This document shows positions 25,317-34,405 of a stretch of DNA of 48,803 nt, one piece after another. A model generated the notes under the pieces. The model had not been told where the DNA came from and did not search any database. It worked only from the letters and a program-made list of their open reading frames with translations. Numbering within the stretch: position 1 is the stretch's first letter; each line of letters begins with the position of its first letter. The stretch covers positions 1 to 48,803 of the forward strand of contig JAZQAG010000043.1 of NCBI GenBank assembly GCA_045545095.1, in the 5' to 3' direction. This stretch comes from Phocaeicola_A sp045545095. GTDB taxonomy: Bacteria > Bacteroidota > Bacteroidia > Bacteroidales > Bacteroidaceae. A program made the position numbers and the translations under genes.

Positions 25317-27047
25317 ATGAATATTTTAGAACTGAGTGAACAAGAGATTGTCAGACGTCAGAGTCTGGCCGAGTTGCGCAACATGGGCATCGACCCTTAT
25401 CCCGCAGCTGAGTATGTAACCAATGCCTTTTCCACCGACATCCGCGAAGAGTTCAAGGATGACGCCGAGCCACGTCAGGTATCTATCGCCGGACGTATCA
25501 TGAGCCGCCGTGTGATGGGAAAGGCATCGTTCGTTGAATTGCAAGACTCCAAAGGCCGCATCCAGGTATATATCACCCGCGATGACATCTGCCCGGAGGA
25601 GAACAAGGATATGTACAATGTGGTGTTCAAACGCCTGCTGGACTTGGGCGATTTCATCGGTATCGAGGGTACGGTGTTCCGCACACAGACGGGTGAAATC
25701 AGCGTACACGCCCACAAGCTGACCGTGTTGGCCAAGAGCCTGAAGCCCCTGCCTATCGTGAAGTACAAGGACGGTGTGGCCTACGACAAGTTTGAAGACC
25801 CTGAGCTGCGCTACCGCCAGCGTTATGTGGACCTCATCGTGAACGATGGCATCAAGGAGACCTTCCTGAAACGTTCGACCATCGTGAAGACCATGCGTGC
25901 CGTGATGGACGAGGCCGGCTATACAGAGGTGGAGACTCCCATCCTGCAGAGCATTGCCGGTGGTGCCAGCGCGCGCCCCTTCATCACTCACCACAACTCA
26001 CTCGACATCGACCTCTACATGCGTATCGCCACCGAGCTGTACCTGAAGCGTCTTATCGTGGGCGGTTTCGAAGGTGTGTATGAAATCGGCAAGAACTTCC
26101 GCAACGAGGGAATGGACAAGACCCACAACCCGGAGTTCACCTGCATGGAGTTGTACGTCCAGTACAAGGACTACAACTGGATGATGGACTTCACCGAGAA
26201 GATGCTCGAGCGCATCTGTATCGCTGTGAACGGATGCCCGGAGACGGTAATTGATGGAAAGACCATCAGCTTCAAGGCTCCCTATCGCCGCCTGCCCATC
26301 CTGGATGCCATCAAGGAGAAGACCGGCTACGACCTCAACGGTAAGAGCGAGGAGGAGATCCGCGAAGTGTGCAAGGCACTGAACATGGAGATTGACGACA
26401 CCATGGGCAAGGGCAAGCTGATTGACGAAATCTTCGGTGAGTTCTGCGAAGGAACCTTCATCCAACCGACCTTCATCACCGACTATCCTGTAGAGATGTC
26501 GCCCCTGACCAAGATGCACCGTAGCAAACCGGGCCTTACCGAGCGCTTCGAACTGATGGTGAACGGCAAGGAGCTGGCCAATGCATACAGTGAGCTGAAC
26601 GACCCCATTGACCAGGAAGAGCGCTTCAAAGAACAGATGCGTCTGGCCGACAAGGGCGACGACGAGGCAATGATTATCGACCAGGACTTCCTGCGTGCCC
26701 TGCAATACGGTATGCCTCCCACTTCGGGTATCGGCATCGGTATCGACCGTCTGGTGATGCTGCTCACCGGCAATGCCTTCATTCAGGAAGTACTCTTCTT
26801 CCCGCAGATGCGTCCCGAGAAGGTGGTCCCCAAGGACAAGGCCGAGAAATACATGGAATTGGGTATCCCCGAAGAGTGGGTTCCCCTTATCCAAAAGGCC
26901 GGATACAACCTGGTGGCCGACATGCAGGGTGTCAACCCACAGAAGGTGCATCAGGACATCTGTGGCATTAACAAGAAATACAAGCTGGAGCTGAAGAATC
27001 CTACAGTGGATGAGGTGACAGCGTGGATAAATTCAATTACAATTTGA
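25317..27047 (+). CDS. lysS: Lysyl-tRNA synthetase, class II
   Basis: The 576-residue enzyme charges tRNA-Lys with lysine in the cytoplasm. The N-terminal OB-fold anticodon-binding domain is at about residues 55-160 (VSIAGRIMSRRVMGKASFVELQD). Class II motif 1 is in LKRSTIVKTMRAVMDEAGYTEVETP, motif 2 in FRNEGMDKTHNPEFT and motif 3 in GIGIGIDRLVMLLT. The catalytic core ends at about residue 500. Some 70 further residues (KVVPKDKAEKYMELGIPEEW and on) make a C-terminal extension absent from E. coli LysS (505 residues), a feature I associate with Bacteroidota LysS. Confidence 0.96.
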   Translation: MNILELSEQEIVRRQSLAELRNMGIDPYPAAEYVTNAFSTDIREEFKDDAEPRQVSIAGRIMSRRVMGKASFVELQDSKGRIQVYITRDDICPEENKDMYNVVFKRLLDLGDFIGIEGTVFRTQTGEISVHAHKLTVLAKSLKPLPIVKYKDGVAYDKFEDPELRYRQRYVDLIVNDGIKETFLKRSTIVKTMRAVMDEAGYTEVETPILQSIAGGASARPFITHHNSLDIDLYMRIATELYLKRLIVGGFEGVYEIGKNFRNEGMDKTHNPEFTCMELYVQYKDYNWMMDFTEKMLERICIAVNGCPETVIDGKTISFKAPYRRLPILDAIKEKTGYDLNGKSEEEIREVCKALNMEIDDTMGKGKLIDEIFGEFCEGTFIQPTFITDYPVEMSPLTKMHRSKPGLTERFELMVNGKELANAYSELNDPIDQEERFKEQMRLADKGDDEAMIIDQDFLRALQYGMPPTSGIGIGIDRLVMLLTGNAFIQEVLFFPQMRPEKVVPKDKAEKYMELGIPEEWVPLIQKAGYNLVADMQGVNPQKVHQDICGINKKYKLELKNPTVDEVTAWINSITI

Positions 27048-27180
27048 CAACTTACAAAGTACAATTCACCATGCGGATATTGTCACATCAGAATGGTGGA
27101 TTGTACTTGAATAAGTTTGTCCATTGTAAATTGTGCGTGAATCAGATTGTACATTGTAAATTGTAAATTGTACATGTAAT
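27039..27180. repeat. ACAATTTACCATTTACAAAG repeat family, copy 2
   Basis: ACTTACAAAGTACAATTCAC (from 27051) is roughly inverted at 27094-27120 (TGGATTGTACTTGAATAAG). Three further TTGTAAATTG-type units follow up to the gpsA start. The element lies between lysS and gpsA on the same strand and leaves no obvious separate promoter for gpsA. Confidence 0.65.
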
Positions 27181-27181
27181 T

Positions 27182-28183
27182 ATGAAACTCCCTGACGGAA
27201 AGATTGCAATCATGGGTGGTGGCAGTTGGGCCACTGCTATCGCAAAGATGGTGATGAGCCATGAGGACGAAACCATCAATTGGTACATGCGCCGCGATGA
27301 CCGCATCGAAGACTTCAAACGCTTGGGCCACAATCCGGCCTACCTGACAAGTGTCCGCTTCGATATCAAGCGCATCAATTTCTCATCAGACATCAATAAG
27401 ATTGTACGCGAGTCGGACATACTTATATTCGTCACTCCCTCGCCTTACTTGAAGAGCCATCTGAAGAAACTGAAGACCAAGCTCAAGGACAAGTTCATCA
27501 TTACGGCCATCAAAGGTATTGTACCCGATGAGAACCTCATCGTATCGGAATATTTCCACCAGGAGTATGGGGTGCCCGAAGATAATATTGCCGTCCTGGC
27601 CGGTCCGTGCCATGCCGAGGAGGTTGCCTTGGAACGTCTCTCCTACCTTACCATCGGATGTGCCAGCCGCGACAAAGCCAAATACCTGACCAAACGGTTT
27701 GCCAACCATTTCATAAAGACCTCTGTCAGCGAAGATGTACCCGGTATTGAATATAGTTCGGTATTGAAGAATGTATATGCCATTGCGGCAGGAATCTGTA
27801 GTGGTCTGAAATACGGAGACAACTTCCAGGCCGTATTGATGGCCAATGCCGTACAGGAGATGAACCGGTTCTTGGAAACAGTGCATCCCATATCCCGAAA
27901 GATTGATGATTCGGTATATTTGGGTGACCTGCTGGTGACAGGATACTCCAGATTCAGCCGCAACCGTGTCTTCGGTTCCATGATTGGTAAAGGATACTCC
28001 GTAAAGAGTGCGCAGATAGAGATGGAAATGATTGCAGAAGGGTACTATGGTACCAAGTGTATCAAGGAACTGAACAAGCATCATCACGTAAACATGCCTA
28101 TATTGGATGCCGTCTATAATATACTGTACGAACGGATTTCGCCCATGATTGAAATCAAATTGCTGACGGATTCGTTCAGGTAA
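27182..28183 (+). CDS. gpsA: Glycerol-3-phosphate dehydrogenase [NAD(P)+]
   Basis: The 333-residue enzyme makes sn-glycerol-3-phosphate from dihydroxyacetone phosphate for phospholipid synthesis. The N-terminal Rossmann motif is IAIMGGGSWATAIAKM. FVTPSPYLKSHL, then AIKGIVPDENL, LAGPCHAEEV and the active-site region EYSSVLKNVYAIAAGICSGLKYGDN with the catalytic Lys follow in the usual order. The C-terminal helical domain includes GDLLVTGYSRFSRNR. It is separated from pgi by 52 bp and may be co-transcribed with it. Confidence 0.94.
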   Translation: MKLPDGKIAIMGGGSWATAIAKMVMSHEDETINWYMRRDDRIEDFKRLGHNPAYLTSVRFDIKRINFSSDINKIVRESDILIFVTPSPYLKSHLKKLKTKLKDKFIITAIKGIVPDENLIVSEYFHQEYGVPEDNIAVLAGPCHAEEVALERLSYLTIGCASRDKAKYLTKRFANHFIKTSVSEDVPGIEYSSVLKNVYAIAAGICSGLKYGDNFQAVLMANAVQEMNRFLETVHPISRKIDDSVYLGDLLVTGYSRFSRNRVFGSMIGKGYSVKSAQIEMEMIAEGYYGTKCIKELNKHHHVNMPILDAVYNILYERISPMIEIKLLTDSFR

Positions 28184-28194
28184 TATAAATATTC

Positions 28195-28213
28195 AGTTGA
28201 CAACTTGTCAACT
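28195..28213. promoter_or_regulatory. Perfect 9-bp inverted repeat upstream of pgi
   Basis: AGTTGACAA-C-TTGTCAACT is a perfect palindrome centred 32 bp before the pgi ATG. It could be an operator, a small RNA hairpin in the gpsA-pgi message, or a fragment of a dispersed GTTGAC/GTTAAC intergenic repeat. Confidence 0.5.
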
Positions 28214-28235
28214 CGTTAACTAAAAAGAAAAAGAT

Positions 28236-29570
28236 ATGAAACTAAACATCGCTAAGGCCGAGCAATTCCTTCAAGCAGGAGCTGTGGCCGCTTATGAGTC
28301 TCAAGTAAAAGCCGCCATGGACACCTTGGAGAAAGGCACTGGCGCTGGTAATGACTTCCTCGGATGGCTGCATTTGCCCTCCAGCATCACTGCAGAACAT
28401 TTGGCTGACCTGAAAGCGGCAGCACAGGTGTTGCGCGAAAACTGTGAAGTGGTCATTGTAGCCGGTATCGGTGGCAGCTACCTCGGAGCACGTGCTGTTA
28501 TCGAAGCTCTCTCCAACACCTTCGAATGGTTGAAAGAGAAAAAGGAAAACCCTGTCATCATCTATGCAGGAAACAATATCGGCGAAGACTATCTGGCTGA
28601 ATTGACCGAGTTCTTGAAAGACAAGAAGTTTGGTGTCATCAACATCTCCAAGTCTGGTACAACGACAGAGACAGCTCTCGCATTCCGCCTGCTGAAGAAG
28701 CAGTGCGAGGACCAACGCGGCAAAGAGATGGCTCGCAAGGTTATCGTAGCCGTTACCGATGCCAAGAAGGGAGCAGCCCGTGTGACCGCAGACAAAGAAG
28801 GATACAAGTCATTCATCATCCCCGACAATGTGGGCGGACGTTTCAGCGTGCTCACTCCTGTAGGCTTGCTACCCATTGCTGTAGCAGGATATGACATCGA
28901 GCAACTGGTACAGGGTGCCCGCGATATGGAAGCACAAACAGCAGAGAACGTTCCTTTCATGGAGAACCCCTCAGCTGTATATGCCGCTGTGCGTAACCTG
29001 TTGTATGCCGAAGGAAAGAAGATTGAAATCCTTGTGAACTACCAGCCCAAGCTGCATTACGTGATGGAATGGTGGAAGCAGCTCTATGGCGAGAGTGAAG
29101 GTAAGGATGGAAAGGGAATCTTCCCCGCATCTGTTGACTTCAGCACCGACCTTCATTCTATGGGACAATGGATTCAAGAGGGTGAACGTACTATCTTTGA
29201 GACTGTCATCTCTGTAGAGAATGCCAATAAAACAATGGCCGTACCTGCTGACGAGGAGAACCTCGACGGTTTGAACTTCCTGGCTGGCAAGCGTGTGGAT
29301 GAAGTGAACAAGATGGCTGAACTCGGTACACAATTGGCCCATGTGGATGGTGGTGTGCCCAATCTGCGTATCACTGTTCCCCAATTGGACGAATACAATA
29401 TCGGCCAACTCATATACTTCTTCGAGAAAGCTTGCGGTATCAGCGGTTATCTGTTAGGTGTCAACCCCTTCAACCAGCCGGGTGTAGAAGCCTACAAGAA
29501 GAATATGTTTGCCCTCCTCGGCAAACCCGGATACAAAGAAGAGACAAAAGCCATCCAGGCAAAACTCTGA
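28236..29570 (+). CDS. pgi: Glucose-6-phosphate isomerase
   Basis: The 444-residue enzyme interconverts glucose-6-phosphate and fructose-6-phosphate. It belongs to the short bacterial type (about 450 residues as in Bacillus, against 549 in E. coli). Visible motifs are GIGGSYLGARAVIEAL, the sugar-phosphate loop ISKSGTTTETALAFR, NVGGRFSVLTPVGLLP with the PGI signature, and the C-terminal signature GYLLGVNPFNQPGVEAYKKNM with the catalytic Lys. Transcription probably ends near a short GAGAC/GTCTC hairpin with T-run at 29585-29610 and the adjoining palindromic repeat. Confidence 0.96.
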   Translation: MKLNIAKAEQFLQAGAVAAYESQVKAAMDTLEKGTGAGNDFLGWLHLPSSITAEHLADLKAAAQVLRENCEVVIVAGIGGSYLGARAVIEALSNTFEWLKEKKENPVIIYAGNNIGEDYLAELTEFLKDKKFGVINISKSGTTTETALAFRLLKKQCEDQRGKEMARKVIVAVTDAKKGAARVTADKEGYKSFIIPDNVGGRFSVLTPVGLLPIAVAGYDIEQLVQGARDMEAQTAENVPFMENPSAVYAAVRNLLYAEGKKIEILVNYQPKLHYVMEWWKQLYGESEGKDGKGIFPASVDFSTDLHSMGQWIQEGERTIFETVISVENANKTMAVPADEENLDGLNFLAGKRVDEVNKMAELGTQLAHVDGGVPNLRITVPQLDEYNIGQLIYFFEKACGISGYLLGVNPFNQPGVEAYKKNMFALLGKPGYKEETKAIQAKL

Positions 29571-29584
29571 TTCATTGAGACGTT

Positions 29585-29679
29585 GAGACTGTTCTGAATG
29601 TCTCCTTTTTAGGCACAGATTACGCGGATTATACGGGTATTCGGACTGAATATCGGAATTATTCGCGTAATTTGTGCTT
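29585..29679. repeat. Short terminator plus GCGGATTA palindromic repeat, copy 3
   Basis: GAGAC (29585-29589) and GTCTC (29600-29604) with CTTTTT after them form a weak terminator for pgi. Directly after it, the arm AGGCACAGATTACGCGGATT (29611-29630, extending to 29642) pairs with 29648-29679 (TATTCGCGTAATTTGTGCTT at the far end). This makes a stem of about 30 bp with a 5-nt loop and several mismatches. Confidence 0.7.
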
Positions 29680-29757
29680 AAACTTTTAAAGGAAGAATGG
29701 GAACAAAATTGTAAATGAAACCGTTCTTTGCTGTATATATAATATAGGGTATAAGAA

Positions 29758-31782
29758 ATGAAGCAAACAATTCTCTGTCTATTGGCCATATTGCTAAGTT
29801 GCCCTTTGCATGTTGAAGGACGCAAAAAAGTGGCTGTAGTATTAAGTGGTGGAGGCGCCAAAGGAGTGGCACATATCCGCGCACTAAAAGTGATTGAAGA
29901 TGCAGGTATCCCCATAGACTATGTCGTAGGGACCAGTATGGGAGCCATCGTTGGCGGGCTCTATTCCATCGGATTCACCACTACACAATTGGATACATTG
30001 GTTCAGAAGCAAGACTGGAAGTTCTTGCTCTCCGATGCTACCGAGCGCAAGGAACAGACTTTGGCTAACAGGGAAGAAGCCGAACAATACCTGCTTTCCG
30101 TACCTTTTGAACGCCGTCCCCAGGAAGCTCTTTCCGCAGGCGTCATTAAAGGACGTAACCTGGCTATATTGTTTTCAAAACTGACCGAAGGATATCATGA
30201 CTCCATCGACTTCAACCAGTTCCCAATCCCGTTTGCCTGTGTAGCCTATAATCTGGTAGATGGGAAAGAGGTAGATTTTCATAGTGGGATATTGGCAGAA
30301 GCCATACGTGCCAGCATGTCCATACCCGGCGCCTTCACCCCCGTCCGGAAGGGTGATATGATGCTGGTTGATGGAGGATTGGCCAACAACTATCCGGTAG
30401 ATGTGGCCCGACAAATGGGCGCCGACTACATTATAGGAGTGGACGTACAAGACACCCTAAGAAGTGCAGACAATCTGACTACACTCCCCAATGTTGTGGG
30501 GCAAATCGTCAATCTCATGGTTGAAAACAAATATGAATCAAATGTACACAATAGTGACGTACACATAAAGGTGGATGTAAGCGGTTACTCTTCCACCAGT
30601 TTCACTTCTGAAGCCATAGACACCCTGCTTCACAGAGGAGAAATAGCGGCTTTAGCCCAATGGGAAAACTTGATAAATCTGAAAACAGACAAGCTCCATC
30701 TCCCCGCTGACTACGCTCCTGCCCTCCGGAAGGAACATATCGTGTCCATGAGTGACAGCATTCCCAACATACCAAGCATCACCCCCAAAGACCCACCCGA
30801 CAACAGACTGAGAGTAGGAGTCCGATTCGACAGCGAGAAATTGGCATCCCTATTATTGAATGCACATATCGTCATGAAAGATGTAAGACATTCACTGCTT
30901 GACCTGACTGTCCGATTGGGACGGACCGGTTACGGACAGTTGGACTATGCTTTCAACTTGGACAAACAAGAAAAATGGCAGAGCCTACTCTCCTACCAAT
31001 TCAGCTATAATGACATTGACCTCTACGATGATGGCAAGCGGATAAGCAACTATTCCTTCCTGCACCATAAAGCAAAAGCTGCTTTCCAATTCAGTTGGAG
31101 AGACATCTATAGCATATTAGGTGTCGAATTTGACCAATTCCATTATAATGACATCTTAGTCATGCCGGACATCAACGCCTTTGAGCCACAAACCAACGAA
31201 TACTTCTTTTCATACAGCTATCATATGTTCTTTGAAAACTTCAACAAACGGAGTTATCCGAGCAAGGGCATGAAATGGCATATCGGGTTAGATGTATATA
31301 CGTCTGATTTCTGGCGCTATAAAGGGAAAAGCGCTATCCCCATAGCCAATTATTCATGGCAGATGGCTGTATCAACAGGAAGCAGATTTACGGTATTACC
31401 ATCCATCTATGGACGTATTGCCTGGAAAAGCCAACTGCCCTACCCATTAGCCAACAGCATCGGCGGACTTTCACCAGGAAGATACAACGAGCAGCAACTA
31501 CCATTCGTAGGAGTCAGCTACATGGAGCTGGCAAATTCTGCTACAGCTGTAGCTGCTCTCAAACTACGGCAACGTCTGGGAAGTAACCAATATGTCACAC
31601 TGACCTCCAATTATGCTTTATCTTCCTCCAAACTAAAAAGGCTATTTAAAGAAGACAAAATATTCGGTTGTGGTCTTACCTATGGATACGAAAGTGTTAT
31701 CGGTCCATTGGAAGGTTCCATATATTGGAGTGACCGAACCGACAAAGTGGGATTCCTCATCAACTTAGGATATAACTTCTAA
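29758..31782 (+). CDS. Patatin-like phospholipase fused to an Omp85-type beta-barrel (PlpD-like)
   Basis: The 674-residue protein has a signal peptide (MKQTILCLLAILLSCPLHVEG) and an N-terminal patatin domain: the oxyanion loop GGGAKG (31-36), the nucleophile elbow GTSMG with Ser60, and the catalytic Asp205 in VDGGLANNYP. A POTRA-like linker follows near 330-390. The C-terminal part, about 390-674, has barrel-like strands ending in VGFLINLGYNF with a terminal Phe. This is the layout of type Vd autotransporters such as PlpD, with the lipase exported or held at the surface. The lipid target is not known. HAD and YkvA-like genes follow closely. Confidence 0.88.
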   Translation: MKQTILCLLAILLSCPLHVEGRKKVAVVLSGGGAKGVAHIRALKVIEDAGIPIDYVVGTSMGAIVGGLYSIGFTTTQLDTLVQKQDWKFLLSDATERKEQTLANREEAEQYLLSVPFERRPQEALSAGVIKGRNLAILFSKLTEGYHDSIDFNQFPIPFACVAYNLVDGKEVDFHSGILAEAIRASMSIPGAFTPVRKGDMMLVDGGLANNYPVDVARQMGADYIIGVDVQDTLRSADNLTTLPNVVGQIVNLMVENKYESNVHNSDVHIKVDVSGYSSTSFTSEAIDTLLHRGEIAALAQWENLINLKTDKLHLPADYAPALRKEHIVSMSDSIPNIPSITPKDPPDNRLRVGVRFDSEKLASLLLNAHIVMKDVRHSLLDLTVRLGRTGYGQLDYAFNLDKQEKWQSLLSYQFSYNDIDLYDDGKRISNYSFLHHKAKAAFQFSWRDIYSILGVEFDQFHYNDILVMPDINAFEPQTNEYFFSYSYHMFFENFNKRSYPSKGMKWHIGLDVYTSDFWRYKGKSAIPIANYSWQMAVSTGSRFTVLPSIYGRIAWKSQLPYPLANSIGGLSPGRYNEQQLPFVGVSYMELANSATAVAALKLRQRLGSNQYVTLTSNYALSSSKLKRLFKEDKIFGCGLTYGYESVIGPLEGSIYWSDRTDKVGFLINLGYNF

Positions 31783-31828
31783 AAAGAAGACAACAAATCA
31801 CAAACAAGAAAAAAACGACGACTCAAAC

Positions 31829-32524
31829 ATGAATCTGAAAGCTGTATTTTTTGATATGGACGGAGTCCTCTTCAACTCCATGCCTTACCATGCCGACGCC
31901 TGGCACCAAGCGATGAAAGAGTATGGCATGAGCCTAAGCAAGGAAGAGGCATATATGCACGAAGGACGTACTGGGGCCGGCACCATCAACATCGTCAGCC
32001 TACGTGACAGAGGTCACGAAGCTACTCCGGACGAGATAGAAGAGATCTACGCAACCAAAAGCAGGTTATTCAATCAAAATCCGCCTGCCCAACCAATGGA
32101 AGGTGCATGGAATGTTTTACAACAGGTGAAAGCGAACAGGCTGAAACGGGTAATAGTTACAGGTTCCGGACAGCTCTCACTACTTGACCGGCTCAACACT
32201 CATTTTCCTGACATGTTCACACGTGAACTGATGGTCACGGCATTTGATGTAAAATTTGGCAAGCCCCATCCCGAACCTTACCTGATGGCATTACAAAAAT
32301 CCCAAGTGACCCGTGACGAAGCTATTGTCATAGAAAATGCACCCTTAGGAGTACAAGCCGCCAAAGCTGCCGGACTGTTCACTGTTGCAGTCAATACCGG
32401 ACCACTACCAGAATCAGCTTTACTTAATGAAGGGGCAGACATTCTATTTCCCTCGATGCAAAGTCTTGCAGACGGATGGCAAGAACTCCTCCATACACTA
32501 AAATGTACCAATCCCACCCTCTAA
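31829..32524 (+). CDS. HAD-family hydrolase, beta-phosphoglucomutase-like
   Basis: The 231-residue protein has the HAD catalytic loop FFDMDGVLFNSM (Asp9 and Asp11). A helical cap (YHADAWHQAMKEYGM, then MHEGRTGAGTI) follows, then motif II VTGSGQ, motif III FGKPHPEPY and motif IV VIENAPLGVQAA. The cap type and the Asp spacing are those of beta-phosphoglucomutase and sugar-phosphate phosphatases. Substrate prediction is not safe. It is 46 bp downstream of the patatin gene and likely in its transcript. Confidence 0.85.
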   Translation: MNLKAVFFDMDGVLFNSMPYHADAWHQAMKEYGMSLSKEEAYMHEGRTGAGTINIVSLRDRGHEATPDEIEEIYATKSRLFNQNPPAQPMEGAWNVLQQVKANRLKRVIVTGSGQLSLLDRLNTHFPDMFTRELMVTAFDVKFGKPHPEPYLMALQKSQVTRDEAIVIENAPLGVQAAKAAGLFTVAVNTGPLPESALLNEGADILFPSMQSLADGWQELLHTLKCTNPTL

Positions 32525-32535
32525 TCACTAAAGAC

Positions 32536-32946
32536 ATGGACATAATCAACAAATTTCTCAAATCATCCTGGTCGAAAAAAGGACACTCCATTGCTCATGA
32601 TTCGGCCAAGATGATGCTTTTACTGAACAAATTACGCGGTTATATGGGTAAAGGAGGGCTAACCTCTATCAAGGATGACCTATTGCTCATGTACAACTAC
32701 GTAAAAGACATTGCAAATGGACGATACAGGGAATACAAACCTGGCAACCTGGCACTGATACTCGCTGCATTAATCTACGGGGTATCACCTTTAGATTTTG
32801 TTGCCGATTTTATACCTTTCGGCCTGATTGACGACATTGCCATCATCAGTTGGGCTCTAAACAGGCTGACAGATGAATTCAACCATTACCGCACATGGAT
32901 TGGACAACAAGCAGAAAAAGAAGAACAGGACACTTCCTGTATATAA
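32536..32946 (+). CDS. YkvA-like small membrane protein (DUF1232)
   Basis: The 136-residue product contains the DUF1232 core LALILAALIYGVSPLDFVADFIPFGLIDDIAIISWAL, split here into LALILAALIYGVSPLDFVAD and FIPFGLIDDIAIISWAL. It forms a hydrophobic hairpin with the conserved SPxD...P...DD pattern. The ATG at 32536 is chosen because it leaves 11 bp after the HAD stop; in-frame upstream codons would overlap the HAD gene. The function of the family is unknown, though members are inner-membrane associated. It is the last gene before a strong terminator. Confidence 0.78.
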   Translation: MDIINKFLKSSWSKKGHSIAHDSAKMMLLLNKLRGYMGKGGLTSIKDDLLLMYNYVKDIANGRYREYKPGNLALILAALIYGVSPLDFVADFIPFGLIDDIAIISWALNRLTDEFNHYRTWIGQQAEKEEQDTSCI

Positions 32947-32993
32947 AAAAAGATAATTAAGTTTAGCTGTTGTTTGAGGGGGAAATAACGGAA

Positions 32994-33020
32994 AAAGGAC
33001 GGGAACACTCCCGTCCTTTA
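32994..33020. terminator. Bidirectional terminator between the YkvA-like gene and tRNA-Arg
   Basis: AAAGGACGGGA and TCCCGTCCTTT form an 11-bp perfect stem with a 5-nt loop, with A-runs on the left and T-runs on the right. It can end both the plus-strand operon and the minus-strand tRNA transcript. Confidence 0.85.
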
Positions 33021-33022
33021 TG

Positions 33023-33094
33023 TACGCCCGTGGGGAGTCGAACCCCAATCGTTGGAACCGGAATCCAATATTCTATCCATTGAACTACGGGCGC
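33023..33094 (-). tRNA. tRNA-Arg (anticodon CCG)
   Basis: On the minus strand the acceptor 5' strand GCGCCCG pairs with CGGGCGT. The D arm contains GTTCAATGGATAGAAT, and the anticodon stem-loop TTGGA-TTCCGGT-TCCAA gives CCG. The T arm is TGGGG-TTCGACT-CCCCA. The discriminator base is A and CCA is not encoded. It reads the CGG codon for arginine. Confidence 0.93.
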
Positions 33095-33110
33095 ATGGCC
33101 AATGCGGCTG

Positions 33111-33143
33111 CAAATGTACAAAGAAATTGGAAATTCTCACAAC
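33111..33143 (-). promoter_or_regulatory. Promoter of tRNA-Arg
   Basis: The minus strand reads GTTG (33143-33140), then 21 bp, then TACATTTG (33118-33111), fitting the -33/-7 pattern. The tRNA 5' end is 17 bp downstream. Confidence 0.6.
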
Positions 33144-33311
33144 TTTCTTAACCAATATTCGTTTTTGTCATCTATTTGTCATCAGGCAGACCACTCGTTC
33201 ACTGTGAAGCAAAACAGAGCACATATGCATCTATTTGCGCAAAATTTAAAAGACACGCTATCATTTATACGTTTTTAAAGCAAAAACGATGTCATTCTAA
33301 CAAATATTTGT

Positions 33312-33319
33312 TATATTTG
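33312..33319 (+). promoter_or_regulatory. -7 box for asnA
   Basis: TATATTTG matches TAnnTTTG and lies 24 bp before the asnA ATG. No clear -33 box is seen. Apart from this and the tRNA promoter, the 250-bp gap is plain AT-rich DNA. Confidence 0.5.
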
Positions 33320-33343
33320 CCGCCAATTTAAAACAAAGAATGC

Positions 33344-34381
33344 ATGAGCAATCTGATAAAACCAGTGAACTATCGTCCCCTATTGGACTTGAAACAAACT
33401 GAGCAGGGGATCAAACAAATAAAAGAATTCTTCCAGCAGAACCTTTCTACAGAGTTACGCCTGCGCCGCGTAACCGCCCCGTTATTCGTTCTTCAAGGTA
33501 TGGGAATAAATGATGATTTGAGTGGAGTGGAGCGTGCCGTAAGTTTTCCCATTAAAGATTTGAATGATGCCAAAGCTGAAGTGGTACATTCTCTTGCCAA
33601 GTGGAAACGTCTGACTCTGGCGGACTATCATATCGAACCAGGCTACGGAATCTACACCGACATGAATGCCATCCGGGCTGACGAAGAGTTGGATAACCTC
33701 CATTCTCTTTACGTGGACCAATGGGATTGGGAACGGGTCATCACCGAAAAGGACCGCACCATCGCTTTCCTGAAAGACATCGTTTCACGCATTTATGCCG
33801 CTATGCTACGTACTGAATTCATGGTTTGCGAAACCTACCCACAGATAACGCCCTTTTTACCCGAAAAGATTTTTTTCATTCATGCGGAGGAATTACGTCA
33901 AATGTATCCCTCCCTTAGTGCCAAAGAGCGTGAATCCAAAATAACCCAAGAGCATGGAGCCGTTTTCATAATAGGTATAGGAGGGAAATTAGGAGACGGC
34001 AAAGAGCACGATTTGCGTGCTCCTGACTACGACGACTATTCTACTATCGGCGAAAATGGTTTGCCGGGTCTGAACGGTGACCTGCTGATATGGGACAGTA
34101 TCATTGATCGGGCAGTTGAACTTTCATCCATGGGTATCCGTGTGGATAAAAAAGCACTACTCCACCAATTGGAATTATCAGGTAAAGAAGAAAGAAAGAA
34201 ACTGTATTTCCACCGTCGTTTATTGGAAGACACACTCCCCCTTAGTATTGGTGGAGGTATTGGCCAGAGCCGTCTATGCATGGTTTACCTAAGAAAAGCG
34301 CATATCGGAGAAATACAGGCCAGCATTTGGCCGGATGCTATGCGAGAAGAATGCGCCCGTTTAGGTATGCCACTAATTTAA
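33344..34381 (+). CDS. asnA: Aspartate--ammonia ligase (asparagine synthetase A)
   Basis: The 345-residue enzyme makes asparagine from aspartate, ammonia and ATP. It is related to class II aspartyl-tRNA synthetases. Signatures include TELRLRRVTAPLFVLQGMGINDDLSGVERAV (in two parts, LRRVTAPLFVL and GMGINDDLSGVERAV), KRLTLADYHIEPGYGIYTDMNAIR, LYVDQWDWERVI, GENGLPGLNGDLLIWD, and the motif-3-like SIGGGIGQSRLCMVYL with the ATP-binding Arg. The length is close to E. coli AsnA (330). Its TAA stop is directly followed by an ATG of the ung reading frame. Confidence 0.95.
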   Translation: MSNLIKPVNYRPLLDLKQTEQGIKQIKEFFQQNLSTELRLRRVTAPLFVLQGMGINDDLSGVERAVSFPIKDLNDAKAEVVHSLAKWKRLTLADYHIEPGYGIYTDMNAIRADEELDNLHSLYVDQWDWERVITEKDRTIAFLKDIVSRIYAAMLRTEFMVCETYPQITPFLPEKIFFIHAEELRQMYPSLSAKERESKITQEHGAVFIIGIGGKLGDGKEHDLRAPDYDDYSTIGENGLPGLNGDLLIWDSIIDRAVELSSMGIRVDKKALLHQLELSGKEERKKLYFHRRLLEDTLPLSIGGGIGQSRLCMVYLRKAHIGEIQASIWPDAMREECARLGMPLI

Positions 34382-34405
34382 ATGTTACTCCCAATTCTTG
34401 ATAGC

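Noticed and set aside
25998..26951. A 317-codon minus-strand open frame inside lysS
   Set aside because: It is antisense to the lysS catalytic domain. Its His/Leu/Val-rich translation is typical of antisense frames.
34382..34405. ung starting directly at the ATG after the asnA stop
   Set aside because: It is possible, but the added residues MLLPILDS are unlike the usual Ung N-terminus. The ATG at 34406 fits better; the question is left open.
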